Origin: Meconema thalassinum
Taxonomy: Eukaryota; Arthropoda; Insecta; Orthoptera; Tettigoniidae
Assembly: GCA_946902985.2 (NCBI GenBank)
Contig: OX336388.2
Coordinates: 1,386,599,723-1,386,663,722, forward strand
Direction: 5' to 3'
Length of the DNA: 64,000 bases
Shown: positions 51,365 to 62,077 of the stretch, piece by piece
Position numbering within the stretch: position 1 is the stretch's first letter
Layout of the letters: every line of letters starts with the position of its first letter
Translations under genes and position numbers: made by a program
The notes under the pieces: model-generated
The model's input: only the letters and a program-made list of their open reading frames with translations
What the model was told of the DNA's origin: nothing
Databases searched by the model: none

Positions 51365-52408
51365 GTCTGGTTGGTTGGTTGGTTCCTCAGTTTTGGGGCT
51401 GCGACAACGCGGTCATGTAGCCCCGTGTACTTTGGGTGTGTGTAGAATCTGTCTGATAACCGGTGTTAATTGTGATGGCTGTATTAGTGTGTGTATCTGT
51501 TTTTTAATTTAAGTACAGACTGCAACTTAGAATTTTTCAAATAGTTCCTACTTTTGCCGCCAAGCACCACCATCAACGACTACTAGGCCAAGTTCAGAAC
51601 TTAGCTACTAGACGCCACCGCAGTCGGCTCTTGGCATCGAACGTAGAAACCTAAGAGCGTTGTTTACATGCTTAACCTATCCAATTTAGCTTCACATAGG
51701 TGTAATTAGTGGAAGGTTCTTTAACATGCCATAAATCTATGACATGGGACCGCCGGCTTTACTTCCCCTCCGAAGAAAGGCACACTGAAGGATTTTGGTT
51801 GGTTGGTTCCTTAGTTTAGGGGCTGCGACAACGCGGTCATGTAGCCCCGTGTACTTTGGGTGTGTGTAGAATCTGTCTGATAACCGGTGTTAATTGTGAT
51901 GACTGTATTAGTGTGTGTATCTGTTTTTTTAATTCAAGTAGGGACTGCAACTTTGAATTTTCAAATAGTTCCTACTTTTGCCGCCAAGCGCCACCGTCAA
52001 CGACTACTAGGCCTAGTTCAGAACTAGCTACTAGACGCCACCGCAGTCGGCTCTTGGCAACGAACGTAGCAACCTAAGAGCGTTGTTTACATTCTTAACC
52101 TATCCAATTTAGTTTCACACAGGTGTAATTAGTGGAAAGATCTTTAACATGCCATAAATCTATGACATGGGACCGCCGGCTTTACTTCCCCTCCGAAGGA
52201 AGGCATACTGAGGGATTTTTAACGCTCTTAAAAAATCCGACGGCTTCGGCCGGGTTTGAACCCGCTATCTTGGGCATAGAAGCTCAGCATGCTACCAACT
52301 ACGCCACCGAAGCCGCCTGAAGGATTTTTAACGCTCTTAAAAATCCGACGGCTTCGGCCGGGTTTGAACCCGCTATCTTGGGCATAGAAGCTCAGCATGC
52401 TACCTACT
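51365..52408 (-). repeat. Outer SINE-E copy, split by another SINE-E
   Basis: The 3' part lies at 51365-51796, with a (GGTT)n run at the plus-strand left end meaning an (AACC)n SINE tail. The tRNA-like head part is at 52318-52408 (GGTTTGAACCC and GCTCAGCATGC, inverse). The two pieces are joined across the inner SINE by the repeated TGAAGGATTTT. Confidence 0.8.
51797..52317 (-). repeat. Inner SINE-E copy, full length, 11-bp target duplication
   Basis: Flanked by TGAAGGATTTT (51786-51796 and 52318-52328). From the head (GGCGGCTTCGGTGGCGTAGT, about 52317) to the (AACC)n tail at 51797. It is very similar to the outer copy, so the family was active for some time. Confidence 0.85.
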
Positions 52409-52529
52409 ATATGTAGGTGGTGGATATCCTCATGAATGGGCAATCTTTGATTAATCTGGATCTTCTTGTATTCATTCATCAAAGCATTGCATCTGCGGAG
52501 GTCGGGTGCGCAATACATAATTAATTAAT

Positions 52530-52750
52530 TGGTATTCTGCCCGAAGGCAGGTCCGAGCCTCCGAAGAGGCTACCCCCAGCCGGAGTTTACTTGCGGTAGG
52601 GTGGCCAGGGCCTTTCCGCTCCTCCGTATGTTGGCCAACAGCGCGCAGTGTCTAGAACCGGCATACCATCCAAGTTCTGACTGCGCCCAATGTTGCTTAA
52701 CTGCGAAGTTCTCATGGGATCCGGTGTTTCAACATGGCTAGGTCGTTGGC
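52530..52750 (-). repeat. 5S rRNA-derived SINE
   Basis: The minus strand from 52750 reads GCCAACGACCTAGCCATGTT, AACACCGGATCCCATGAGAA, AGTTAAGCAACATTGGGCGC, GAACTTGGATGG and ends CTGTTGGC at 52634. That is 117 nt in the order of 5S rRNA, including the internal promoter region AGTTAAGCAACAT. It continues into a non-5S body (GGAGGCTCGGACCTGCC) and an ATTAATTA tail near 52520. A 5S head plus unique body is the SINE3 arrangement. It differs from 5S at enough sites that I do not call it a functional gene. Confidence 0.8.
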
Positions 52751-52754
52751 ACAC

Positions 52755-53168
52755 GCAATACATAACTGATGTTTTATTAAGCCTGTACCTGGAAGAAGCA
52801 GTAAAGGGCCTTATCTCCCTTGGTTTAACGCCTTGTATCCTTGGATGGACAATAATTAAAAGAATATTATATTATTTAGCCTATATTGGTTGCGCAGATG
52901 TATGTGGTCTCAAGTTCTACATAACTCTCACATACTGTATACATTCTATGAGCGGATCCGGACGACAAATTTACGAATATCTCATATAATTAATTTAAAT
53001 ATGGCAGTCGCGGAAAATTTTCAAGTATTATAATTAGTCATTTGTTTTAATCGATAAATGCTCACCAAATTCGCATTCAGGAAGCTTCACATAATACACA
53101 TAAGTTACCTCAGTTACCCGCCATCCTGAATATACCGTTCAAAATAATGAAATCAACTACTCACTATC
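52755..53168. other. Unassigned sequence
   Basis: No gene or recognised repeat. Confidence 0.35.
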
Positions 53169-53171
53169 TTA

Positions 53172-53413
53172 CACTTAGTGGCCAAAAATCATGGCATTGT
53201 GTGAGTATTGACACAGACAGTGCGGCTAGCACCGATAGTTCACAGAACTTAAAGAACTTACAAACTACTGTAATAGAAAGAAATATTTTAAAAATCACAG
53301 TTGACGAAGTCTTAATGTGGTCGTGATTAGTGATATAATGGGCGTAAATCTAGTCATGCACGGCACATTTTCTCATGGGACTGCCGTTTCTCGTGATTCT
53401 TGGCCACTCAGTG
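53172..53413. mobile_element. Tc1/mariner-type MITE
   Basis: Terminal repeats CACTTAGTGGCCAAAAATCA and, inverted, CACTGAGTGGCCAAGAATCA, flanked by TA on both sides (53170-53171, 53414-53415). 242 bp, non-coding. Its interior shares about 60 bp with 50211-50270. Confidence 0.75.
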
Positions 53414-53547
53414 TATAAATTTTAAAAATCGAAACTTGGCATAAAGTGAATACTGTATAGGATATATACTCTGCTGATGTCGTACATTCAATATGGTGGA
53501 CATGCATACGAACAGAGGATAATTAAGTAGGGATTTAATGATTGTTA

Positions 53548-53975
53548 TTTCATTTGAAGGGCTTGGACATCGTGGTCATTAAACCCCGAAAACTTGCGTG
53601 CGTGTGTATTGTCTGACAACCAGTGTCTCTGTGAAGGCTGTATTGATGTGTGTAATTGTAATTCACGTTAGGATTGGGAAGGAGGCAGCCGCGGCCTTAA
53701 TCCAGGAACCATCCCGATACTTGCCTGAAGTAGAAGTGGGAAACCATAGAAAACTACTTCTAGGAATCAAACCCACCTCCTCTCAGTTTTGCCTCACGAG
53801 GCTGAGTGTACGGTACCCATTCCAGCCCTTAGAACGGAATTAAATTCCTTGACAGCGTCGGGAATTGAACCCGGACCCTGCCAATCACAAAAGAGCTGGT
53901 ACGGAGGGTGGCAACAGGCATAACAATGGAGGCAAGGTCTCGCACACGTAGTGACTGCCAATAATGTTAGCTGCA
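53548..53975 (-). repeat. SINE-A copy, near full length
   Basis: Head at about 53890 downward (B-box complement GGGAATTGAACCCGGAC), CCTCACGAGGCTGAGTG, AGTAGAAGTGGGAAACCATA, GGAGGCAGCCGCGGCCTTAA, and the 3' end GGGCTTGGACATCGTGG near 53560. Part of the 3' flank is duplicated at 54180-54251. Confidence 0.7.
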
Positions 53976-54429
53976 AAACACGAAGTGGTTGGAAATATGA
54001 AGGAAGGGAGCCATGGTCGCCAGCACACTAGTTGTGAGTCTCTAGAGCGGGCTGCATCAATACTTTGTAAAGACGAGGATAAGATGACTTGCCACTTGCC
54101 CCCTTCCCCAAGGAACCACTCTTTCCCTACCTGTGTCCTTCGTATGTTTGAAGCTGCGTACGCATACCCCATAAAAAAACTGCCAATCACAAAAGAGCTG
54201 GTGGCAACAGGCACAACAATGAGGGCAAGGTCTCGCACACGTAGCGACTGGCCTGCATGATTCTTATCATACATTCAATTTCCATGCGTGGTTGACTGCC
54301 GCATGTATGCTTTTAGCGTGCCTGTAATGTTGGTGCTCCAGTTACTCTGCCGCCGCTCCGTCTAGCGCCGTGAGGCGGGGCGTCTCGAGGCCATCAACCT
54401 CACTATGGCGCCCGATTCACTTCGGGCTT

Positions 54430-54765
54430 TATCCACAAGTGGGCCTCAATAGATACACAAACATCTTAGGCGCTGATAACCCACTTTAGTCGTGTGGCCT
54501 CCTGAGAGGTCAGTTTAGGTCTTTCTTGTCGACGCCCGTGGGCAACCTGAGCGTCGGGATGAGAGACGGAATGGGTGAAGATGAATGACACTGGGCAAGG
54601 ATGTCCCAGCATTTTCCTGGTGTTGAAAATGGGAAACCACGGAAAACCATTTCTAGGACGGCTGACGGTGGGGCTCGAACCCACGCGTCTTCCGAGTCAG
54701 CAGAGAGTTTGGCCCCATGACCTAACGCTGCGTTTTAGCCAGCGTAGCCACTGCTGTCGATACTT
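54430..54765 (-). repeat. SINE-L copy with SINE-Q-like 3' part
   Basis: Head with B box GGGTTCGAGCCCCACC (inverse, about 54670), GAAAACCATTTCTAGGACGG and TGTTGAAAATGGGAAACCAC. The 3' part CGCTGATAACCCAC and GTGGCCTCCTGAGAGG resembles SINE-Q, so this may be a mosaic. Confidence 0.65.
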
Positions 54766-54844
54766 TAGTGGTGTAACTACCAGGTTGTGGGTCATATGCC
54801 ATCTTGTGGCCTCTTCAACATTCGTTATTTAGCCCATATATCAT

Positions 54845-55235
54845 TCCAGGGATGTCCGCCTCGTTGCGTTTTGGCTAGCACTCTTGACTGTCACCGTGGA
54901 GTCCCAGATTTGGTTTCCCTTTCTGCCTGGTGTGAAGGCTGGAACGTGCTACACTTAGACTCATGGCACAAACATGAAAAGAGGCGGATTCGATTCCTAC
55001 CTCAGCTATCCTGAAAGTGGGTTTTCCGTGGTGATTTTCAACTTCTACTCCAGGTGAATGCCGGGATGATTCCTAAATTAAGGCCACGGCCGCCTCCTTC
55101 CCAATCCTCATCTGAATTACAACTAAACAAATTAATACAGCCATCACAATATCACAGGTTATCAAACATATTCCGTACGCAACCTAGTACACGGGACTAC
55201 ATGACCACAATGTCGCAATACCTCACAAAGAATCA
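54845..55235 (+). repeat. SINE-A copy
   Basis: CGTTTTGGCTAGCACTCTTG and CCCAGATTTGGTTTCC (diverged head), GGCGGATTCGATTCCTACCT, CTTCTACTCCAGGTGAATGC and ACCTAGTACACGGGACTACA. Confidence 0.65.
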
Positions 55236-55239
55236 ACAT

Positions 55240-55900
55240 CAGGAACAGGAAACTACACTGCTCAACTAATGTTTGGAATAGCATAGATTTCACTACAATG
55301 ACTTCTTATAGTAAACCCATTGTGGTTTATACAATAACTTATTTACAAACCAAACATCAGTCCTTCTGGAAACAATAACAATCATGGTTAGTTAACAATG
55401 AAACGGTACAAAAACAAAGCGAATTCGCTTCTAAGTGTTCCTTCTGAAAACATAAACATTGAAAATACGTATCTTATGATGACCATTATCAGTCATTAGT
55501 AGACCTCCTCGCGGCTCACCGGTCTCTCACCGCTGAAACTGCACAGTTTAAATATACCTCATTTTAAATATTGTGACAATAAATAAGGATAAGCATTTCT
55601 GCAACTTTGCGATGATATCCGTGTCACCAACCATTATAAATCTAGGCCTGGGATTTCTATAGTTAACTTACTGTAACATTCAAACCATTATATACGTTGA
55701 AATGAAATTATAAATACTGGTATATAAAGGATAATATGTTATTTCAAATAAACCAGAATCATGATTGACACATCAGGGGTACCAACATGGAAAGTTTCTT
55801 TATTTAATAACTGTACCTTTGAGAATTGTGTAATGACGTTGAGATCTCAAATAACGTGTTACCAATGTGGGATAAATTAGTTATTATGTGCATAATACAT
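55240..55900. other. AT-rich unassigned sequence
   Basis: No gene, RNA or recognised repeat. Confidence 0.35.
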
Positions 55901-55904
55901 GAAT

Positions 55905-56300
55905 CAAACCCGGCCAAAGTCGTCGGTTTTTTAAGAGCGTTAAAATCCTTCAGTATGCCTTCCTTCGGAGGGGAAGTAAAGCCGGCGGACCCATGTCATA
56001 GATTTATTGTATGAAAAAGAACCTACCACTACAATTGGTCATACGATGTTGCCATGTCAAAGGACCCATTTGAATTCAGTAGGCCGTGTTCATAATGGCA
56101 AAATTAATCTCGGGAGTTTCCGCCAACACAAAGTTCCTCATTTCTCCACTAGAAAGCGCTATAGTGTTCAAGGAGCTTAGATATCTAACCTCCTTGACTT
56201 TCATAGTGTTTCAAGGAACAACGAAATTCGACATGCAAGCTACCCTCTGGATATTAAATTACAAAGCTTGCACCCGGCACCCGAGACCATACGATATTAT
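55905..56300 (+). repeat. SINE-E piece joined to a SINE-K body
   Basis: 55905-56035: AACCCGGCCAAAGTCGTCGG, GCCTTCCTTCGGAGGGGAAG and CATAGATTTAT (SINE-E). 56038-56300: GGCCGTGTTCATAATGGC, ATCTCGGGAGTTTCCGCC, GCACCCGGCACCCGAGACC (SINE-K), ending at an ATT run. Confidence 0.6.
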
Positions 56301-57140
56301 TATTTATTATTATAACACTATTTTACCAACCAATTAGAGCTCAATATTTTCATTCATTGACCAATAAGGTAAGGATAGCGTCTGGCATGCACTGAAAATC
56401 CAACATGTCGGACATGAATTACTTGATATGAAAGTTGACAATGTAGCCTATATTGGATCAACCATTGTAGCTACAATGCATAAACAAACTGGGCAACATT
56501 GCAAAAGAAATAGCACTGTACCTTAATATCCGCAACTCCAATTTCCACACATTCGTAAGACTTCGTCGTCAATTTTAGTGAATGCAGTTTTTGACATAAA
56601 CACACCATAACGTCATGCAGGAAGCATGTGTATGACATTAGTCCCACGGAAATTATAATCCAGCTCCTTGTGCAGTAAATGGATTTCTTATGCGAAACGT
56701 TTCCGCCAAATAACTGTTCTATTTGGGACTAAGTTGATTTGCCTTCCGTTGACATTCTATACGCATCGAATTTGAAGAATCTAATAATACGATACATTTT
56801 AATTTTAAAGCGTTTGTAACAGTCTATTTTTTGTTTTTTGACCAATATAACAAAATGATCATGCATAGTACCAGTGCGCTATCTGTTGGTGCAAATTCAG
56901 GATTAAATATGTTTCAAAGCTTTGAGATCCGTTATTGGGTAGAGATCAAATGCTGAGCCCACACAATTCCCAAGAATCGACAGATTTTTATGAATATTTA
57001 TGTTAAGTTATAATTATCGTAGAACATTAACAGTCGTATACAAGTCGCCTATATTGGTAATTAAGGCACTCGTATGCAAATTATAAAAGACACTCGTGTC
57101 TTAATTATTGCCATTATAGGCTTGATGCATAATGTACTAA
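56300..57140 (-). repeat. Family J repeat, uninterrupted copy
   Basis: Inverse of the sequence around the piggyBac: CCAATTAGAGCTCAATATTT at 56328 and, at 57060-57130, ATTAAGGCACTCG, GACACTCGTGTCTTAATTAT and TGCCATTATAGGCTTGATGC. It shows the single TTAA that the piggyBac duplicated. The 57050-57130 part is an imperfect palindrome. Confidence 0.6.
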
Positions 57141-57144
57141 TAAT

Positions 57145-57460
57145 TCACATAAAAATTGTAGTCCTCTTTTAACGTACTATAATTTGTTTGTTTCTTTTCA
57201 ATAGATTTAATAATACATTGGGTAGGTTATTTATTTAATTATTATATTCTAATTTGTATTATTCGTCTTGTCTACAACATGTTTGCTAATTGGTTTGTTT
57301 AGTAATAAGTGTCATTTATATTTTGTTTTATTAGTTGTTAAGCTAGGTTTAGTTTCTAATTACAAAACTTCATGCCAGAGCAATGTATACGCTACACGAA
57401 GGGGCTCTTTAGCCTCAGTGGCAGTTCTCTATGAATACATTCAAGATATCAAATCTCTCA
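57145..57460. other. AT-rich unassigned sequence
   Basis: No recognised feature. Confidence 0.35.
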
Positions 57461-57464
57461 TTAA

Positions 57465-57575
57465 CTCCTCCTGTGAGGTTGGCGTCAGGAAGGGCATCCG
57501 GACGTAGAAACTATCAGCCACGTGGGGTTCATCGCATCTTATCCCCGACGCCGTTGGAAACAGTATTAATAGTCT
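57465..57575 (+). repeat. SINE-L 3' end
   Basis: GGTTGGCGTCAGGAAGGGCA, ATCCGGACGTAG and ATCGCATCTTATCCCCGACG match the inverse of 50510-50600. Confidence 0.55.
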
Positions 57576-57579
57576 AAGG

Positions 57580-58435
57580 GGAAGACATAGAATGCATAAT
57601 ACATGAATTGGAAAAGTAGGACATTTTAATTAATTTCTGAGGTAAGTTATTTGCTTTAATTTGAAAAGTTAGCAGGAAATGTTGAAAGATACAGAATACA
57701 CGGGGCTACATGACGTCACAGCCCCTAAAGTAAGCTACAACCACAAAACTCATGTAACTCCGGCGTTGGGACCTGGCCAAGAACAGTTATTATGAGTGCG
57801 CTCATTCTTTGGTTTGAGCGCCTGTATTCGAAGACAGACTTCCCAGATTATACTTGGTGAAGGATCATTTGTTCATACATTAACATCAACTGTGCAATGG
57901 AGATTATACTGTAGCTGTAGCCATTTCCTATTTAGATCTGAGGAGCTTCTGCTTGCTGTTGTGCTCACTGCGGTATTCCTTGTAGATCCTCTCTCCATTA
58001 TAATTCCCCACAGCCAGTCCTCTTCATTCTCATTTGTGTCTCCCTTGTTTTACATGCAAAGAGGCTATTTTTGTTACTTAGAATTGCCTTACAAATAATT
58101 ATTCTTTTCCTGTAGTTCCTTCCCATCTTCCTTCTTTCTTTGTTCTTGTACCCAGGTCCTCTACCTTGTTTCTAAGCCGAATTTCTTCTTATTCCAGTCT
58201 GCTGTTCGTTTAACTGTCGTTTCGTGGTATTCTTCGCGTTCTTATACAGTACCTTCTAGATCTTATTATTTATGTCAGACCCTTCATCTTAGTGAAACAA
58301 GTATCACATAAAGGCCTAAGCCCTTAATGACCAGTTTAGTGTATGTATACACCTAATACGTATACATCAGTAGGAAGACTAATTCATACTCGCTCGCGAG
58401 TGAATGCCAATATATATGAAAAATGAAAATCCACA
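57580..58435. other. Unassigned sequence
   Basis: No domain recognised in the 57796-58098 frame; T-rich pyrimidine stretch at 58080-58200. No gene called. Confidence 0.35.
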
Positions 58436-58439
58436 GCCT

Positions 58440-58750
58440 GCTTCCAGTCTCCGACCGGGTCAGGAATGGAATGAATGAAGCCCCCATCTAGCGGCGAGGA
58501 TATGGACTGTGCCGGCTGCCGAGGCCTGACGCACTCCTCTGGGGCAATGATTAAATGACAGATGAAATGAAATGATAGTGGAGAGTGTTGCTGGAATGAA
58601 ATGTTGACAGGGAAAACCGGAGTACCCGGAGAAAAACCTGTCTGCCTCCGTTTTGTCCAGCACAGATCTCACATGGAGTGACCGGGATTTGAATCACGGA
58701 CTCAGCGGTGAGAGGCTGGCGTGCTGCCGCCTAAGCCACGGAGGCTTTCT
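58440..58750 (-). repeat. SINE-M copy, near full length
   Basis: Minus-strand head AGCCTCCGTGGCTTAGGCGG (A box) and GATTCAAATCCCGGTCACTC (B box), then TTTTTCTCCGGGTACTCCGG, a TTTCATTTCATCTGTC tract and CGCCGCTAGATGGGGGCTTC at the 3' end. A 3' fragment lies at 59165-59260 (+). Confidence 0.8.
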
Positions 58751-58811
58751 AATGCCAATATATATACCGTATATTATTGTTATTGTTATTATTATTATTT
58801 CAATAAAAAGA

Positions 58812-59035
58812 ATGTTATTGGTTTTGCGCCCCTTTTAACTACTGCGGTCTTTAGAGACGCCAGGGCGCCGGAATTTTGCCCCGAAGGGGAACTTACACGT
58901 GCCAGTAAATATACTGGCACGGCTCCCTCGCATGTGCGCACCCTCAAATGCTAGCTGACTGCGCAAGGATTCAATCCTGCAACCTTGGGATCAGCAGGCG
59001 AGAACGTTACTGCTGAGGCACGCAGCCAGTCTTAT
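58812..59035 (-). repeat. SINE-D copy
   Basis: Inverse of 13106: CGCAGCCAGTC, TCAGCAGGCGAGAACGTTAC, CACCCTCAAATGCTAGCTGA, TGCCCCGAAGGGGAAC and GTCTTTAGAGACGCCAGGGC. Confidence 0.8.
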
Positions 59036-59039
59036 TATT

Positions 59040-59400
59040 TCAATGGGGTCGGGGATGAGTTAAAATTAGATTTTTGTGTGGTAGATGGTTTTTACAGATG
59101 GATACCCTTGATAACGCCAACCTCATTAAGGGAGATGAAAGAAATTAGACATTTGCTATGAGAAAGGATCGGCAGCCAGCACAGTTCATATCCTCGCCGC
59201 AAGATGGGGGCTTCATTCATTCCATCCCTGACCCGGTCGGTCTGGAGCAGGCTGTGCATTTTCATTTTTCTACGAGAAAGGACCGTCGCGAAATTTTCCT
59301 GCACATGGAAATGAGAAATCATGGATCACCATTTCAAGGGTGGGCGTTGAACCCACCCATCTACCAAGTCCAGAGATTATTGCCTGTCTCCAAAGATTTG
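59040..59400. repeat. SINE fragments (L tail, M 3' end, L-like)
   Basis: 59042-59150 GGTCGGGGATGAG and CCTCATTAAGGGAGATG (SINE-L tail, minus); 59165-59260 CCTCGCCGCAAGATGGGGGC (SINE-M, plus); 59280-59370 GAAATCATGGATCACCATTT and GGGTGGGCGTTGAACCCACC (tRNA-like, minus). Confidence 0.55.
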
Positions 59401-59519
59401 GACCTTATCGCGCGTAGCTATTCCTATGTCTTATCTTATGAGCATTATTGCTCTCTGACTTGCGGACTGAAGCAGCTTCTGCCTGGTATAGGGGAGTGTA
59501 TACCTGTTGGAAGGAGGTG

Positions 59520-59825
59520 GGCGTGGCCGGAGATCTTCCTCACATAGGAATGAGGAGCAACGGAAAGCCTCTTCTAAGATTCATAATAATTGAGTGTGGC
59601 CTCCGGGGAGGACTGGTGCAAGTCCTTCAAGTTAACGCCCGTGAGCGACTTATGCGAAGCGATGAGGAATATGATCGATGAAGACGTGATACACACCCAG
59701 TCTCTGAGCCAAAAAAAATAAACACTGGAGATTAAAATCCCCTCGGACGCGTGGGGAATTGAACCCGGAATACTTCGGGTCAAAATGCAACAGGCTAACC
59801 ATTTAACTTTGGGACTGGTCTCGAG
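59520..59825 (-). repeat. SINE-Q copy, tRNA-derived
   Basis: Head near 59820 downward with B-box complement GGAATTGAACCCGGAATAC, CACACCCAGTCTCTGAGCC, TTAACGCCCGTGAGCGAC and GTGTGGCCTCCGGGGAGGAC. I remember similar SINEs from large insect genomes. Confidence 0.6.
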
Positions 59826-59929
59826 GATTCACTAGAGTCGTAAATTTTCTCTCTTATTTTATTTTATCAAGTTTACCCGAATGGCTGACACTTTGTAAGG
59901 TGCACTCTTCTAACAACATGTCATACGCT

Positions 59930-60000
59930 CCTATCTGTCTTTTTGGGGCCGATAACTTAGATCTTAGGCCCCTTAGAACTGCAATTATCATCATCATCTA
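59930..60000 (+). mobile_element. Retroposon F tail
   Basis: GGGGCCGATAACTTAGATCT, TAGGCCCCTTAGAAC and an ATC-rich end only. Confidence 0.55.
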
Positions 60001-60004
60001 TCTG

Positions 60005-60655
60005 GTTTCACTAAGAGTCTCATTCTTTAAAGAAGCCGAGAAGACTGGGATGAGTCAAACAAAGCTAAACAAGCACATTACGCAAACACTGCGTGGAACA
60101 AAAATCCTCATTCTATAGGTAGTTAGTCAGTTGTTGGGGGTTTTAAGGGGTGGAACAGCGAGGTTATCTGCCCCTATACCTCATTCTCCTGGAACTCATA
60201 ACCTACAGTAGTGTTGATGAAGCAACATCCTTCAAGCAAATTTACTTCCGCTTATGATCCAGAGTAGTATCTGTAACTGGAAACCATACCAAAGCGGCGA
60301 GATCACACCAGCAAATTGTGACGAATTCTTCCTCGTTCAAGAAGCTCCCACTGGAATCAGCGAATTATTGTGAATTTGCATCCCTAACTGTGAAGGAGGT
60401 AGAAGAGAAAGTAGATGGTATACCTTGAAATATCTCACGTAAGCCTAAGCAGCAGCCCCCTCGTCCATAGAGCACACGTATCTTCCGAAGACCCTTCAGG
60501 CCCATTAAACCTCCGAAGGGGTTGGAGGATTTCACAATTTCCCGCCAGGGGACAGAGTTATTGCTGTTTCAAGGGGCGGAACTACGAGGTCATCTGCCCA
60601 ACCAGGAGACAGATTTAGTACCGTTGTGACATGTTTGGAATGAGTGATACACTAG
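60005..60655. other. Unassigned sequence
   Basis: Two similar segments, TTTTAAGGGGTGGAACAGCG (60138) and TTTCAAGGGGCGGAACTACG (60568), suggest an undefined repeat. No gene. Confidence 0.35.
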
Positions 60656-60660
60656 GTTAT

Positions 60661-61674
60661 TGATGTGTAACATCTTTCCACTTGGTTGCAGGATATTTTT
60701 GTGGGAGTGATTTTGAAAAATGGGACGGAAGTGGATCGGACGGAAGTGTGTAAGACGCAACCCTCCTGGCTGCTAAAGCAGCTGGCAGTGGTACCATGTG
60801 GAATGTATATAACATAAGGATTACTTCAAGGTTTGGAGACACCATTACAGATATTTCTACAATAGATCATCATCAAGTTGTCTTTCTTTGGTGTAAAAAT
60901 ATTCATTAAATCATATTTGCACAGTGGTTATTCAGATATTAATCCACATTGCGGTAATGCAGTGATCAATGCAATATATATCAATGATTTTATACGGGAA
61001 CTGGGCTAGCCTTTCATAGACCACTATTTGGAATTCCCTTTACTGTCAAGTAGGCGTATTCATAACTAATTTAAAACTCAATTCCACGCAGGCACATTAT
61101 CGAAAAAAAAACCAAAATATTAATGGAGCATAAAGAAATACTTCCATATCATTACCGGCACGTGAAAATGAGTACCTGCCGTGTACTCCAAATGTCTGTG
61201 GTCTTAATGGCTGCGTGGATAACATCTTGGTCTGCGAATAATGCGGTCTCAGGTTCGAACCCCAGTCCCGGCAATTATTTTTGCTAACGGATTATCGATT
61301 TAAAGGATGTATATCATAACATAATGCGTCATTTTAACAGAATCTACATAACATTACGATTTATCTAATTTTAATTACAATAGTTTGCACCAAGGAGGAA
61401 TTGGGAAATTTGATTGTATTGAACATTATTTCTAGTAGTCTATAGATAGGCTAGAGACTATGGTTTCATATCTCCAATTCAATCTATACATTCATCATAG
61501 TACCAGTATGAAAACGGAGAGTAAATTAACATTTTAAGAATGTCCAAGCTGTGTAGTATACGAGTAGGATAACATGTCAGATGACTTCACATACAGTACA
61601 TTTCATCTCAATTTCATAGTAGGATAACATGTCAGTTGTTACACATCATATGCGACTACTGTAAGGCTCGTATC
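60661..61674 (-). mobile_element. Family G repeat, copy 3
   Basis: Begins TGATGTGTAACATCTTTCCA and ends GTTGTTACACATCATATGCG then CTGTAAGGCTCG. It contains a short tRNA-like segment at 61205-61280. Confidence 0.5.
61205..61280 (+). repeat. tRNA-like segment
   Basis: ATGGCTGCGTGGATAACATC (A-box-like) and CAGGTTCGAACCCCAG (B box) at tRNA spacing. I cannot pair a full acceptor stem, so it is a SINE head or tRNA pseudogene rather than a gene. Confidence 0.4.
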
Positions 61675-61899
61675 TTTTTTCTCTATGGTGATTATTGATC
61701 GATAATAAAAGATGAATGGTAGTAATAGTTTCGCAAAAAATATAATCACTAGATCGTGATATTCTTTTTATCGTAATAGGCTGCTTCAGATCCATGTAAG
61801 ATTTTTCGAACTAGACAGTATTTAGGTTTCCAAACAAAAGAGAGTTCTCATGATATATTATCGCGAAATTGAGAGTTTGCGATTAATTTCTAAATATTG

Positions 61900-62075
61900 G
61901 ATATTTTACGGCTGGATTCCCTTCCTGTCGTCACCATATCAGAGGCTTTAAAGGGAGATGAAATGAATAAAACTGAATGAAATTGTGCAAGGCGTTGGAA
62001 GAAAGTGGACGTGCCACCCGCATTTGCCTGGCGTTACAAATGGTAAGCCATTGAGAACCACTTCGAGGAATGCTA
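61900..62075 (-). repeat. SINE-L 3' part
   Basis: TTTTACGGCTGGATTCCC, AAAGGGAGATGAAATGAATA and CGCATTTGCCTGGCGTTACA in the inverse order of SINE-L. Confidence 0.5.
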
Positions 62076-62077
62076 AT

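Noticed and set aside
52634..52750. Functional 5S rRNA gene
   Set aside because: Several departures from 5S and fusion to a SINE body point to a SINE or pseudogene.
61205..61280. Functional tRNA gene
   Set aside because: A and B boxes are present but a complete acceptor stem cannot be paired.
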